Source: Candidatus Koribacter versatilis Ellin345 (GTDB lineage: Bacteria; Acidobacteriota; Terriglobia; Terriglobales; Acidobacteriaceae). From it: a stretch of DNA of 64,000 nucleotides. The stretch covers positions 5,146,001 through 5,210,000 of the forward strand of contig NC_008009.1 in assembly GCF_000014005.1 (NCBI RefSeq), read 5' to 3'. A program made the position numbers and the translations under genes. The notes under the pieces are model-generated. The model ran no database searches and was not told where the DNA came from. It saw only the letters and a program-made list of their open reading frames with translations. This document shows, one piece after another, positions 1 to 9,027 of the stretch (position 1 is its first letter; every line of letters starts with the position of its first letter).

Positions 1-25
1 TCACCTCCGATCCACTTCAGGATCG

Positions 26-80
26 AACGGGCTTGAGGCTAAGGACTTGTCACCGCTCCTTAGCAACAAGCCCGTTTTAA
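26..80. terminator. Two-stem hairpin followed by T-rich tract
   Basis: Outer arms AACGGGCTTG (26-35) and CAAGCCCGTT (67-76) enclose an inner stem GCTAAGGA/TCCTTAGC (38-45 and 57-64). The right arm runs into TTTTAATTT, as expected of an intrinsic terminator for a plus-strand gene ending before the window. It may also be the left module of a composite repeat, because the linker and a B-type repeat follow at 115-210. Confidence 0.6.
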
Positions 81-164
81 TTTCCACTCAAATCAGAGGC
101 GACAGCCCCGGGACTTTCTCCTCGCGTCAGCCCAACATCGTCGCCCGCACCACCACTGCCCTCT

Positions 165-210
165 CTTGTCATCCAGAGGAGCGCGTAACGCGACGTGGGA
201 TCTGCGTCCC
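165..210 (+). repeat. B-family palindromic repeat (copy B1)
   Basis: Starts CTTGTCATCCAGAGGAGCG and ends in GATCTGCG, around the variable stem GCGCGTAACGCG. It is preceded by the shared pyrimidine-rich linker containing CGCGTCAGCCCA, and ends 16 bp before the stop codon of the minus-strand peptidase gene. Confidence 0.8.
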
Positions 211-226
211 TTTCGGAAAAAGAGAA

Positions 227-1816
227 CTACTTACCCAAATCCGGCTCCGCCACATATCTCTTAAAGAAGCTCTCCGCCTTCCACTCCGGCTTTGCGCTCG
301 CATTCGCCACATCCACCACCAGCGCCCGCGATATCGCCTCGAACTCTCCCGCCGCAACCAAGTCCACCGGCTGGTTCGTGTCATCGCTGCGCCCGTGGTA
401 TCGCTCTTTCAACCACTGCTCCAGTACCGGATCGGCCGGACTTCCCCCCATGAACATGATCGAAGGCACTCCCACTCGCACGAAGCTGTACTGATCGCTG
501 CGAATAAAAATGTTCCGCAGCGGCTGCGGGTCGGGTTGTACCTGCACGTTCCGCTCGCCCGCCAACTTCTTCAATGCGTCGCCCAGCGTTGTCTCATTCA
601 ATCCGAACGCTGTAATCACTTTCATCGGCTCAATCGGCAGGAACATATCTGTATTAATGTCCGCCACCATCGCCCGCCGCGATACCGTCGGATGCAGTCC
701 GAAATAGCGCGAACCGAGCAGACCTTTCTCTTCGCCCGTCACCCACACAAACAGCACCGACCGCTTCAGGTTCTCCGGATGCTCCTTGAACGACCGCGCC
801 AGGTCGAGCAGCAGTGCACTGCCTGAGCCATTGTCCATCGCGCCGTTGTATACGCGATCGCCGTTCACCGGCTCTCCCATTCCCAGGTGGTCTATATGCG
901 CCGACACCACCACATACTCGTTCTTCAACTTTGCGTCGGATCCCACCAGCTTCGCGACCACGTTTGCCGATTCGATCTCCTTGCGTTCGATCGTCGTCTT
1001 GGCCTTCACCGAAACCTTGAGCGCGAAATGCGGCAACGCCTCCCGGTTCGCTCCCAGCGCGGCAATTTCGTCGAAGCTATGTCCTGATCCTTCGAAAAGC
1101 TTCTGTGCCGACGCCGGATTGAAATATCCCCCCAGCTTCTCGTCCGCCGTCTCATTCAGTTCCACCAGCCGCATCGACGCCTGTAGCCGGTTCCCCTTAA
1201 TGCGTTCCCACGGAATATCCATCGCCTTTGGGTTCGGGATCGAGATCACTCCCACCACTCCCGCCGCCTTCAACGCCTTCCACCGTTCGGCGGCAGACTG
1301 CGCATGCGAGGCCAACTCCGTCGGAATCGAAGCCGGCGATCCACTGAAGATCACCGCGACCTTCCCCTTCAGGTCGAGTCCCGCGAGGTCATCGTAGTTT
1401 TTCTCCGGAATCGTCAGCCCGTATCCCACGAACACCAGCGGTGCTTCCACGTCGCCGCCGTCCAGCCGCGCACTTAGAGTCAAGTCATCGCCCAACGTCA
1501 ACGACTCACTCTTTCCATCCTTCACCAGTGCAAAGCTTGAACCCGCCTCATCCAGCTTGCTCTCTACCAGCTTCACCGGCTGATAAAAACCATTCGTTCC
1601 GGCCGCTTGCAGACCGCTCGCCTTCGCCTGCTCCACTACGTACGCTTCGGCACGCTTCTCGCCATCGCTGCCGGTGTTTCGCCCTTCCATGTTGTCGTCC
1701 GCAAGTACCTTGACGTATGTCCACCACTGCTTGCCATCGAACGCAACCGGCCCAGTCTGCTGTCCACCCGCCGCAATCGCTACCAATAAAGAAGAGAGCA
1801 ATATCTCTTTACGCAT
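227..1816 (-). CDS. Secreted M28-family metallopeptidase with PA domain
   Basis: A 529-residue exported zinc aminopeptidase-type protein. The start at 1816 was chosen because MRKEILLSSLLVAIAAGG is a compact Sec signal peptide; an ATG ten codons upstream would give an unnatural extension. A protease-associated region covers roughly residues 120-250. The M28 metal-site motifs follow in order: AHIDHLG near 306, AMDNGSG near 325, TGEEKG near 360 (catalytic Glu) and INTD near 387. The late motif reads SDQYSF where many family members have SDH, so the last ligand may come from the nearby RYHGRSDD; this is inference. It probably degrades peptides in the periplasm. The gene stands alone between repeat elements, and the substrate cannot be read from sequence. 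Confidence 0.88.
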   Translation of the reverse strand: MRKEILLSSLLVAIAAGGQQTGPVAFDGKQWWTYVKVLADDNMEGRNTGSDGEKRAEAYVVEQAKASGLQAAGTNGFYQPVKLVESKLDEAGSSFALVKDGKSESLTLGDDLTLSARLDGGDVEAPLVFVGYGLTIPEKNYDDLAGLDLKGKVAVIFSGSPASIPTELASHAQSAAERWKALKAAGVVGVISIPNPKAMDIPWERIKGNRLQASMRLVELNETADEKLGGYFNPASAQKLFEGSGHSFDEIAALGANREALPHFALKVSVKAKTTIERKEIESANVVAKLVGSDAKLKNEYVVVSAHIDHLGMGEPVNGDRVYNGAMDNGSGSALLLDLARSFKEHPENLKRSVLFVWVTGEEKGLLGSRYFGLHPTVSRRAMVADINTDMFLPIEPMKVITAFGLNETTLGDALKKLAGERNVQVQPDPQPLRNIFIRSDQYSFVRVGVPSIMFMGGSPADPVLEQWLKERYHGRSDDTNQPVDLVAAGEFEAISRALVVDVANASAKPEWKAESFFKRYVAEPDLGK

Positions 1817-1875
1817 TTCGGAAACTCCCCAAAAAGAAGTGCCCAATTCTACACACCCCCATTTTTTTAAATGCT

Positions 1876-2046
1876 GTCATCCTGAGCGAAGCGTGCGCAG
1901 CACGCGCAGTCGAAGGACCCCTATCCTCCGACCCATGCCTCGGTAACCAGCTTCGTCCAGCGGCCAGCCGGCACTTCCGTCTCCGTCTCACCTCCTTCTC
2001 TTGTCATCCAGAGGAGCGCGCAGCGCGACGTGGAATCTGCTGTTCT
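1876..2046 (+). repeat. Composite A-B repeat element
   Basis: The A module (1876-1926) begins GTCATCCTGAGCG, carries the self-complementary insert GCGTGCGCAGCACGC and ends CGAAGGACCCCT. A pyrimidine-rich linker containing AGCGGCCAGCC follows, then a B module (1999-2046: TTGTCATCCAGAGGAGCG to GAATCTGCTGTTC). The unit ends about 25 bp before the YeiH-family start codon and so may form part of its leader. Confidence 0.85.
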
Positions 2047-2070
2047 CTCCTCTTCACCACGAATTCCGCT

Positions 2071-3030
2071 ATGATGTTCCGTTTGCCCATGTCCAAAATC
2101 CTCTTCTTCGCGCTTCTTCTTTTCTCCGCGACGCCCTGGGCATCTCCTCCGATCGCTCTCCTCTGCGGCCTCATCTTCGCCTTCCTCTGCAAGCACCCCT
2201 TCGCCGACCAATCCAAGGCCGTCACCCGCTACCTCCTCCAAATCTCCGTCGTAGGCCTCGGCTTCGGCATGAACCTCCAACAGGTCATACGCGCCGGACG
2301 CAGCGGCTTCCTCTACACCGCTCTCGGCATCACCTTCGCCATGCTCTGCGGATGGGCCCTCGGCAAACTTCTCCAAGTTGAACCGCGTCACGCCTTTTTG
2401 ATCTCGACCGGCACTGCCATCTGCGGCGGCAGCGCCATCGCCGCCGTCGGCCCCGTTGCCAACGCCACCGACGACGAAATGTCCGTCTCGCTCGGCACCA
2501 TCTTTATTCTGAATTCCATCGCTCTGTTGATCTTCCCCACGATCGGCACCCGGCTTCACATGACCCAAAATCAGTTCGGACTCTGGGCCGCCCTCGCCAT
2601 CCACGACACCAGCTCCGTCGTCGGCGCCTCCGCCAAATACGGCGCCATCGCGCTCGCCATCGGCACCACGGTCAAACTCGCGCGCGCGTTATGGATCGTC
2701 CCCATGACTCTCGCCACGAGCTACGTCGTGCGCCGCCAAACTCACTCTTCCGGCCAGCCCGTAAAGATCGCATGGCCGTGGTTCATCCTCTTCTTCTGCC
2801 TCGCCGCTGTCGCCAACACCTACCTCCCGCGCGGCGCCACGCTCTACCACTGGCTCAACTACGCCGCCAAACTCGGCCTAGACGCCACCCTGTTTCTGAT
2901 CGGCGCCAGCCTCGCCCCCGCTTCCCTAAAACGCGTAGGCGTCCGTCCGCTCCTCCATGGAATCCTCCTCTGGCTAATCGTCGGAAGCCTAAGCCTCCTG
3001 GCGATCCGCTCCGGATGGATCTCAATCTGA
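2071..3030 (+). CDS. YeiH-family (putative sulfate exporter) membrane protein
   Basis: A roughly 319-residue polytopic membrane protein of the YeiH/UPF0324 family (Pfam Cons_hypoth698), whose members are annotated as putative sulfate exporters without firm substrate proof. Family features include the glycine-rich VVGLGFGMNLQQV, TGTAICGGSAIAAVGP, the pair DTSSVVGASAKYG/ATVKLARALW-like segment, and a C-terminal LGLDATLFLIGASL helix. About nine to ten hydrophobic segments are visible. Candidate starts are 2071, 2074 and 2089; 2071 is taken here. The open frame extends further upstream, but that part only translates repeat DNA and is not coding. The gene is monocistronic, bracketed by repeat composites. 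Confidence 0.85.
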   Translation: MMFRLPMSKILFFALLLFSATPWASPPIALLCGLIFAFLCKHPFADQSKAVTRYLLQISVVGLGFGMNLQQVIRAGRSGFLYTALGITFAMLCGWALGKLLQVEPRHAFLISTGTAICGGSAIAAVGPVANATDDEMSVSLGTIFILNSIALLIFPTIGTRLHMTQNQFGLWAALAIHDTSSVVGASAKYGAIALAIGTTVKLARALWIVPMTLATSYVVRRQTHSSGQPVKIAWPWFILFFCLAAVANTYLPRGATLYHWLNYAAKLGLDATLFLIGASLAPASLKRVGVRPLLHGILLWLIVGSLSLLAIRSGWISI

Positions 3031-3045
3031 TTGCTTTTGTTTTTG

Positions 3046-3122
3046 CTTTGTATCAGGGCAGCGCTTCAGCGCTGCCGAATCGCTCCGCATAGGAAAAGGG
3101 GGCTTCAGCTCCTGCAATGTCT
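3046..3122 (+). repeat. E-family two-hairpin repeat (copy E1)
   Basis: Begins TTGTATCAGG, followed by hairpin GGCAGCGCTTCAGCGCTGCC and a second, weaker hairpin GGGGGCTTCAGCTCCTGC. Related copies are at 10862-10935 (same strand) and 43383-43440 (opposite strand), with different but complementary stems. Confidence 0.8.
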
Positions 3123-3160
3123 CGCGGCCAGCCCACATAACTCTCGCCCCCGCACTACTC

Positions 3161-3209
3161 TCTCCTGTCATCCTGAGGCGCGTATTTCGCGCCGAAGGAT
3201 CTGCTGTCC
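3161..3209 (+). repeat. B-family repeat (copy B3)
   Basis: Reads TCCTGTCATCCTGAGGCGCG, then the variable stem GGCGCGTATTTCGCGCC, then GAAGGATCTGCTGTCC. It is joined to the E copy on its left by linker CGCGGCCAGCCCACA and lies about 40 bp left of the four-hairpin D element, forming an E-B-D composite that fills the yeiH-hflX gap. Confidence 0.8.
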
Positions 3210-3248
3210 CGCGTCCACGCACACCAAAGCCCGTACCCGCATCACTCC

Positions 3249-3371
3249 AAGGCCGAAGGCCGTGTGGCTTCTAAGCACGACGCGCTAGCGTCGTGAACGG
3301 TCGCCCCAAAAAGCAAAAGCCCGCGTCAGCGGGCGGCACGACTCCCTTCGCGAGGCGCCTAGCCTCGCGAA
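3249..3371 (+). repeat. D-family four-hairpin element (copy D1)
   Basis: Four successive stem-loops: GGCCGAAGGCC; CACGACGCGCTAGCGTCGTG; AGCCCGCGTCAGCGGGC; and TTCGCGAGGC...GCCTCGCGAA. The last stem ends 6 bp from the stop codon of minus-strand hflX, so in the hflX transcript the element is the immediate 3' UTR. Copies with compensating stem changes lie at 22959-23082 and 32139-32263. Confidence 0.85.
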
Positions 3372-3377
3372 CCTAAA

Positions 3378-4733
3378 TCAAACCACATACTCCCCGAGCT
3401 TCCTCAAAACACTCTCCGGCGCCTCGACCTCTAAATGCACATTGCTCCCGCGATAGCTCCTCTTCTTCACCCGCGCCTTCGCCTCCACCAACGACAACGC
3501 CTTCCCATCCGCCTGTGGAATCTTCAACCGCGCCGTCTTCACCGGGTCTTCCGTGATCGCCTCATCAATCGCATGAAGAAGCGCTTCCATCCCAAGGCCG
3601 CTCTTCGCCGACACATGCACAACTTTGCCCGAGTTGATAAGCGCCGCTCGCTTCGACGTCGCCAGCAGGTCAATCTTGTTCATCACGTGAATCTGCGGCT
3701 TATCCTGCACTTCTAATTCCCCGAGCACGTCTTCCACCTGCCGCTGCTGCTCCAGCGCCACCGGGGACGTCGCATCCGCCACATGCAGCAACAACGCCGC
3801 CCGCTGGACTTCTTCCAGCGTCGCCCGGAATGCCGATACCAGCGTCGTCGGCAAATTCCGAATGAATCCCACCGTGTCGCTCAACAAAACCTGCCGCTTC
3901 GACGGCAACATCACTCCGCGCAGTGTCGGGTCCAGCGTCGCAAACATCTTCGACGACGCATACACTCCCGCCTTGGTCAGTGCGTTGAACAGCGTCGACT
4001 TCCCTGCGTTCGTGTATCCCACCAGCGCCACCACCGCGACCGGCACATTCTCCCGTCGCGCGCGCTGCTGCCGCCGGATTCGCCGCACATCTTCCAGCTG
4101 CTTCTGCACATGACGAATCCGCCGATTGATCTTCCGGCGATCGGTTTCCAACTGCGTCTCACCCGGGCCTCTCGTGCCAATGCCGCCACCCAGCTGCGAC
4201 ATCTCGATACCGCGCCCGCCCAGCCTCGGCAGCAGGTATTGCAACTGCGCCAGCTCGACCTGCAGTTGTCCTTCTGCCGTCCGCGCGTGCTTCGCAAAAA
4301 TGTCGAGGATCAACTGCGTGCGATCGATGACCCGCGCCTCGAGCGCGCGCTCAATATTTCTCTGCTGCGATGGCGACAGATCGTGATCGAAGATCACCAG
4401 GTCCGCATCCGACGCAGCCACGGCACCCTGTAACTCTTCCAGTTTGCCGCTGCCAATCAGCGTTGCGGAGTCCGGCCGGTCGCGCCGCTGCAACATTTCG
4501 CCGACCACACCGGCGCCCGCGCTCAGCGTTAGCTCGCGCAGTTCATCGAGAACATCTTCAGGAGGAACTTCAGAATGAGCGTCGGCCACCGGCGCTGACG
4601 ACGCAGCGCTCCGCGCGATCTTCGCCGAGGGAGGAATCGGTGAGGCTGCTTCAGATTTGCGATCCGACGGTCCATTCTTGAACCGCCGGCTCGTGAATTC
4701 CACTCCAACGAGGAACGCTCGCTCCTGGGCCAC
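3378..4733 (-). CDS. hflX: GTPase HflX
   Basis: Ribosome-associated GTPase of the HflX/Obg class, which splits or rescues stalled ribosomes under stress. In the 451-residue product the N-terminal [10 protein letters not shown] segment opens the HflX domain, followed by the Gly-rich HflX signature ([15 protein letters not shown], about 182-196), G1 GYTNAGKST (239-247), G3 DTVGF (286-290) and G4 NKID (about 351). The chosen start is GTG at 4733. The frame stays open upstream into the end of hfq (residues KKQDSDES...), so a longer product with an unusual start codon is possible. It lies 82 bp downstream of hfq, the conserved hfq-hflX order. Its stop codon abuts the four-hairpin repeat. Confidence 0.95.
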   Translation of the reverse strand: MAQERAFLVGVEFTSRRFKNGPSDRKSEAASPIPPSAKIARSAASSAPVADAHSEVPPEDVLDELRELTLSAGAGVVGEMLQRRDRPDSATLIGSGKLEELQGAVAASDADLVIFDHDLSPSQQRNIERALEARVIDRTQLILDIFAKHARTAEGQLQVELAQLQYLLPRLGGRGIEMSQLGGGIGTRGPGETQLETDRRKINRRIRHVQKQLEDVRRIRRQQRARRENVPVAVVALVGYTNAGKSTLFNALTKAGVYASSKMFATLDPTLRGVMLPSKRQVLLSDTVGFIRNLPTTLVSAFRATLEEVQRAALLLHVADATSPVALEQQRQVEDVLGELEVQDKPQIHVMNKIDLLATSKRAALINSGKVVHVSAKSGLGMEALLHAIDEAITEDPVKTARLKIPQADGKALSLVEAKARVKKRSYRGSNVHLEVEAPESVLRKLGEYVV

Positions 4734-4815
4734 GGCTGTCGTGCGTTCGCGTTGCGCTTCGTAAGCCGCTACCAGCGGGCTCTCGTCGGAATCCTGTTTC
4801 TTACGGCGGGCGATA

Positions 4816-5106
4816 CTAACCCTCCGTCGTTTGGGTCGCCGGGCTGGTTGTGCCTACCGGCTTCGCATCGGAGTGCCGCACATCCGCGCCATGGGCCGGC
4901 CGCGGCAACACCACCGTCGAAATCGCGTGCTTGAAAATCAGTTGTTCTTGGTTGTTGGTATCCAGGACGACCGAATACTTGTCAAAAGAACGGATCCTGC
5001 CCGTCAGCTTCACGCCGCTAAGCAGGTAAATCGTGACAATCGTTTTGTCCTTGCGGGCTGTGTTGAGAAACGAATCCTGGATATTCTGTGCGGGCTTGTT
5101 TTCCAT
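4816..5106 (-). CDS. hfq: RNA chaperone Hfq
   Basis: A 96-residue Sm-like protein that forms hexamers and pairs small RNAs with mRNAs. The Sm1 region is visible ([20 protein letters not shown], residues about 8-27), then [18 protein letters not shown], and the Hfq-defining Sm2 motif FKHAISTVV (about 58-66), which carries the KH dipeptide of the uridine pocket. The C-terminal tail is about 25 residues and poorly conserved. First gene of an hfq-hflX operon, divergent from the membrane protein gene at 5398 across a 291-bp region that must hold both promoters. Confidence 0.97.
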   Translation of the reverse strand: MENKPAQNIQDSFLNTARKDKTIVTIYLLSGVKLTGRIRSFDKYSVVLDTNNQEQLIFKHAISTVVLPRPAHGADVRHSDAKPVGTTSPATQTTEG

Positions 5107-5397
5107 AGCGTGCCTTCCTTTGTCTGGTCAGCCCAGCCCGGTTCCTGTCTCCGCTACGCCCCTTCGGAGCTCTCCGGGTCTGTGTTGGTTTCAGTTCTGC
5201 AAACACGCGTTGCTAAAACGCGACAACGCGAGCACAAGTACGATACGGCGGCCTCCGAGCAATTGCAACCTTAGCACTCCCCAGCCAACACTGTTTTACA
5301 ATGCCATAGCGCCGTTCTGGGATGGACGCCTATTCCAGCTCAGGGTTTGCTCGTTAGGGATAAACTCCTGTCCAGTCCATGAACCGCAGGAGCCCCC

Positions 5398-6159
5398 ATG
5401 TCCCTTGCCGCGATCTTTGCTATCACCCCGCCCCAGTTGAGTTTAGACGCCGGTCCCGCCCTCCTCCTCCTGCTCATCCGATGGGCCCATTTCATCGCCG
5501 GCATCACCTGGGTCGGCCTTCTTTATTACTTCGTCCTCGTCAGCACTCCGGTCCTCAAAACCGCCCAGCCCGGTGACCGTGGTTTCGTAATCACTCAACT
5601 GATGCCTAAGGCCCTCTTCTGGTTTCGCTGGGCCTCTGTAGTCACCGTCTTCATGGGCATGTGGTACTGGTCGGAAATCGTCCGCAGCGACGCCACCAAC
5701 GCCGGCGTCAAACCCGGCGCCGCCATGGGCAGCTTCTTCGGCATCTGGACCCTCGCCTTCATCCTCGAAATGGGCATCCTCATGTCCCCCGCCGAAATAT
5801 TAAAGAAGGGCCCAGTCCTCACCGTCCTCATGACGGTCATCCTCTTCGTCGCAACCTATTTCTATATCGCACTCAACCAGCACGGCTGGGAAAGCAATCG
5901 CATGCTCGCCATCGGAGTCGGCGGCGGCTACGGCTGGTTCATGATGCTCAACGTCTGGGGCCTCCTCTGGCGCATGCAAAAGAAAATCGTCCGCTGGACT
6001 ACGATCAACGTCGCCAACGGCACCCCCATCCCACCCGAAGCCCAAAAAGCCGCGCGCCTCTCGTTCCTCGTCTCGCGCATCAACTTCGTCCTGTCATTCC
6101 CACTGCTCCTGCTAATGGCCATCGCCTCGCACTACCCGCTCTTCGCGAACGTGGGGTGA
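5398..6159 (+). CDS. Urate-oxidase N-terminal (PuuD-type) membrane protein
   Basis: A 253-residue integral membrane protein with about seven to eight hydrophobic segments. The motif RWAHFIAGITWVGLLYYF (residues about 24-41) and the later FWFRWASVVTVFMGMWYW match the membrane domain of PuuD-type urate hydroxylases (Pfam Urate_ox_N). It lacks the C-terminal cytochrome c domain of full-length PuuD, so urate oxidation is uncertain, and stand-alone versions are of unknown function. The start at 5398 follows CGCAGGAGCCCCC, a good ribosome-binding site. It is 38 bp upstream of the aminotransferase gene and may be cotranscribed with it, but no purine-pathway gene is nearby. Confidence 0.75.
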   Translation: MSLAAIFAITPPQLSLDAGPALLLLLIRWAHFIAGITWVGLLYYFVLVSTPVLKTAQPGDRGFVITQLMPKALFWFRWASVVTVFMGMWYWSEIVRSDATNAGVKPGAAMGSFFGIWTLAFILEMGILMSPAEILKKGPVLTVLMTVILFVATYFYIALNQHGWESNRMLAIGVGGGYGWFMMLNVWGLLWRMQKKIVRWTTINVANGTPIPPEAQKAARLSFLVSRINFVLSFPLLLLMAIASHYPLFANVG

Positions 6160-6197
6160 CATTGTTCACCCCACCATACTGCTAGAATCTCTCTTTC

Positions 6198-7379
6198 ATG
6201 CCCGACACCTCTGTCACCACCACCCGCATCCCCATGCTCGACCTCAAGCGGCAATTCGCGGCCATCCGCGATGAGGTCTATGCAGCGATGCAGGAGGTCT
6301 GCGAATCGCAGCACCTGGTGTTGGGCGAGGCCGTCCAGGCCTTCGAACGCGAATCCGCCGTCTACCTCGGCGCCAAAGCCGCCGTCGGATGCGCCTCCGG
6401 TACTGACGCCCTCTGGCTCGCCCTCGTCGCCTGCGACGTCAAACCCGGCGATAGCGTCATCACGACTTCGTTCAGCTTCTTCGCCACCGCCAGCTCCATC
6501 ATCCGCTGCGGCGCGCGCCCGGTGTTCGTTGATATCCACCCCGACACCCTGAACCTCGATCCCGGACAGGTTGAAGCCAAGCTCTACTCTGCCGCGGCCC
6601 TGAACCTCAAAGCCGTGATGCCCGTCCATCTCTACGGCCAATGCGCCGACATGGACCGCTTCGAACGCTTCGGCCGCGATCACTCGCTCAAGATTGTCGA
6701 AGACGCCGCGCAGGCCTTCGGTGCCAGTTGGCGCGGACGCCGCGCCGGTACCCTCGGCCACGCCGCCGGCTTCAGCTTCTACCCGACCAAAAATCTCAGC
6801 GCCTTCGGCGACGGTGGACTCGTCACCACCAACGACAACGATCTCGCCGAACACGTCCGCCGCCTCCGCAACCACGGCAGCCGCGTGCGCTACTACCACG
6901 AAGAACTTGGCTGGAACAGCCGCCTCGATTCCATCCAGGCCGCCGTCCTGCGCGTGAAGTTGAAGTACATCGATCAGTGGAACGCGCGCCGTCGCGAGAT
7001 CGCCGAATTCTACGACAAGCTCTTCGTCGAAGTCGGCCTCGCCTCGCCCGCCAACCGCGGCGGATGGGCCGCGAAAGAACCGGTCCGCCTGCTCTGCACG
7101 CTCACCCAGGCCCACCACATCTATCACCAGTACGTAATCCGCTGCATGCGCCGCGACGACCTCCGCCAACACCTAAGCTCCCGCGGCATCGGCAGCGAAA
7201 TCTATTACCCCGTCCCGCTCCACATGCAGGAGTGCTTCAACTACCTCGGCTACCGCGCCGGCGACCTGCCCCACACCGAACTAGCCGCCAAAGAAGTCTT
7301 AGCGCTCCCCATCTTCCCCGAGATCACCGAAGAAGAACAACACCGCGTAGTCGACGCCATCCGCGAGTTCTACCGCTAA
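6198..7379 (+). CDS. DegT/DnrJ/EryC1/StrS-family aminotransferase
   Basis: A 393-residue PLP-dependent sugar aminotransferase-type enzyme. The family core is intact: CASGTDALWLAL (about 65-76), TTSFSFFATASSI, EDAAQAFGA with the PLP-contacting Asp near 169, and FYPTKNLSAFGDGG with the Schiff-base lysine near 198. MLDLKRQF at residues 13-20 is the usual family N-terminus, so the true start could be slightly internal. Such enzymes aminate keto-sugars for cell-surface glycans or secondary metabolites, but no partner sugar gene is adjacent. An A-type repeat begins 4 bp after its stop codon. Confidence 0.9.
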   Translation: MPDTSVTTTRIPMLDLKRQFAAIRDEVYAAMQEVCESQHLVLGEAVQAFERESAVYLGAKAAVGCASGTDALWLALVACDVKPGDSVITTSFSFFATASSIIRCGARPVFVDIHPDTLNLDPGQVEAKLYSAAALNLKAVMPVHLYGQCADMDRFERFGRDHSLKIVEDAAQAFGASWRGRRAGTLGHAAGFSFYPTKNLSAFGDGGLVTTNDNDLAEHVRRLRNHGSRVRYYHEELGWNSRLDSIQAAVLRVKLKYIDQWNARRREIAEFYDKLFVEVGLASPANRGGWAAKEPVRLLCTLTQAHHIYHQYVIRCMRRDDLRQHLSSRGIGSEIYYPVPLHMQECFNYLGYRAGDLPHTELAAKEVLALPIFPEITEEEQHRVVDAIREFYR

Positions 7380-7383
7380 ATCT

Positions 7384-7546
7384 GTCATCCTGAGCGAAGC
7401 ACGCGCAGTCGAAGGACCCCTACCCTCTGATCGAACGCGTCGCGTAAGCCAGCTCCGCCTAGCGCCAGCCACCACTCCCCCCACATCTCCATCACCCTCT
7501 CTTGTCATCCAGAGGAGGGCGAAGCCCGACGTGGGATCTGCTGTTC
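7384..7546 (+). repeat. Composite A-B repeat element
   Basis: A module 7384-7426 (GTCATCCTGAGCG, stem AAGCACGCGCAGT, CGAAGGACCCCT), linker with AGCGCCAGCCACCA, then B module 7501-7546 (CTTGTCATCCAGAGGAG, variable GGGCGAAGCCC stem, GGATCTGCTGTTCCC). It ends 27 bp before the cupin start. Confidence 0.85.
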
Positions 7547-7573
7547 CCGCCTGCGCCGCGCTAAAATCTCCCG

Positions 7574-7939
7574 ATGCCCACGCTGATCGCCCAACCCACC
7601 CGCATCACCGCCGCCGGCAACAAGCCCAAACTCATCGACGAATACATCGGCCGGGTCAACTCGCAAACGAGCGCAGCGAGTGTCGCCCATATGCGCTCCC
7701 CCGAAGCCTGGCAGGAGCCCGGCCAAACTCCCGATTTCGACGAATTCACCATCGTCCTCAAAGGCCTCATCCGCGTCGAACACAAAGGCGGTCACACCGA
7801 CGTCCGTGCCGGCCAGGCGATCATCACCCACGCCGGCGAATGGATCCGCTACTCCACCCCTGAGCCCGGTGGCGCGGAATACATCGCCGTCTGTCTCCCC
7901 GCGTTCTCGCCCAACACCGTGCACCGCGACGAACAATGA
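7574..7939 (+). CDS. Cupin-domain protein
   Basis: A 121-residue single-cupin protein. Sequence reading FDEFTIVLKGLIRVEHKGG (about 56-74), followed by VRAGQAIITHAGEW, matches the two cupin motifs (a G-rich strand pair and a GExxxxP-like turn), with His at AGQAIITHAG. It overlaps the FAD oxidoreductase by 4 bp (ATGA), implying translational coupling, so the two probably serve one pathway, perhaps processing or sensing an amine substrate. That role is inference. The protein contains a small TSAASVAHMRS segment with no obvious homology. Confidence 0.8.
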   Translation: MPTLIAQPTRITAAGNKPKLIDEYIGRVNSQTSAASVAHMRSPEAWQEPGQTPDFDEFTIVLKGLIRVEHKGGHTDVRAGQAIITHAGEWIRYSTPEPGGAEYIAVCLPAFSPNTVHRDEQ

Positions 7940-9027
7940 CCGCGCGCTACGATGTCGCAGTCATCGGCGCCGGTGTCTTCGGCGCCTGGACCGCCCATGC
8001 GCTCCGCCAATCCGGCAAACGCGTCGTCGTAGTCGACGCCTACGGCCCCGCCAACTCCCGCGCCTCCAGCGGTGGCGAAACCCGCATCACCCGCATGGCC
8101 TATGGCGACGACGAAATCTACTCCCGCTGGGCCTTCGAATCGCTCCCCGAATGGCGCGCCCTCGAACAGCGCAGCGGTCGTCAACTGTTCTTCGAGACCG
8201 GTGTCCTCACCTTCTCCGACGCCAACACGAACTGGGTCCAGAAGAGCGTCGAGGTCATCCACAAAATCGGCGGCGAAGCCGAACTCCTCTCGCACGACGA
8301 ATGCCGGCATCGCTATCCGCAAATCGGATTCAAGCCATCCGAGATCGCCGTCTTCGAACCGCGTAGCGGTGCGCTCCTCGCTCGTCACGCCATCAATCTT
8401 CTCGTCGAAGAACTCATCCGCAACGGTTGCGAATATCGACAACAATCCATCTCTTCGCCCGAAGACGCATTCCGCCTGAACGCCGAGCAGTACGTCTTCG
8501 CCTGCGGCGCCTGGCTCCCCAAGCTTTTTCCCGACATCCTCGGCCCGCACATCACACCCATCCGCGCCGAAATCTTCTTCCTCGGCGTTCCCCCGAACAC
8601 TCCAGCTTTCGATCCGCCACAAATGCCAACGTGGATCTTCATGGGCAACGAAAACTGGGATGCCTACGGCATGCCTAGCCTCGAAAACCGCGGCTTCAAG
8701 CTCGCCGTCGATCTCATCAAGCAGCCCGCCGATCCCGACACCATGGATCGCCAGCCCACGGCGCCCTATGTCGCACAAATGCGCGAATTCGTGCGCGAGC
8801 GTTTCCCGCTCCTCGCTGACGCGCCCATCGTAGAAACGCGCGTCTGCCAGTACGAAAACACGCCCACTCACCACTATTTAGTTGATCATCATCCGAGGTG
8901 GGAAAACATCTGGCTGGTCGGCGGAGGCTCCGGCCACGGCTTCAAGAACGGCCCTGCCCTCGGCAAGTACGTTGCGGATGCAATTACGAAGCACGCGCCA
9001 CTGGAACCGCTTTTGCGGCTCCCATAA
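7936..9027 (+). CDS. FAD-dependent amine/amino-acid oxidoreductase (DAO; sarcosine/N-methyltryptophan oxidase-like)
   Basis: A 363-residue flavoprotein of the DAO family. The N-terminal Rossmann motif VAVIGAGVFGAWTA (about 7-20) is followed by SSGGETRITRMAYGDD, the stretch that in monomeric sarcosine oxidase and N-methyl-L-tryptophan oxidase (SolA) flanks the covalent FAD site. The C-terminal WLVGGGSGHGFKNGPALGKYVAD is the second FAD-binding signature. It likely oxidises a secondary amine or amino acid and gives hydrogen peroxide; the substrate is unknown. It is translationally coupled to the upstream cupin, and its last 44 bp overlap the 3' end of the convergent fusion gene. Confidence 0.88.
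   Translation: MTARYDVAVIGAGVFGAWTAHALRQSGKRVVVVDAYGPANSRASSGGETRITRMAYGDDEIYSRWAFESLPEWRALEQRSGRQLFFETGVLTFSDANTNWVQKSVEVIHKIGGEAELLSHDECRHRYPQIGFKPSEIAVFEPRSGALLARHAINLLVEELIRNGCEYRQQSISSPEDAFRLNAEQYVFACGAWLPKLFPDILGPHITPIRAEIFFLGVPPNTPAFDPPQMPTWIFMGNENWDAYGMPSLENRGFKLAVDLIKQPADPDTMDRQPTAPYVAQMREFVRERFPLLADAPIVETRVCQYENTPTHHYLVDHHPRWENIWLVGGGSGHGFKNGPALGKYVADAITKHAPLEPLLRLP

Noticed and set aside
1717-2070. Upstream extension of the YeiH-family gene
   Set aside because: The frame is open but translates an A-B repeat; hydrophobic helices and a normal start only begin at 2071-2089.
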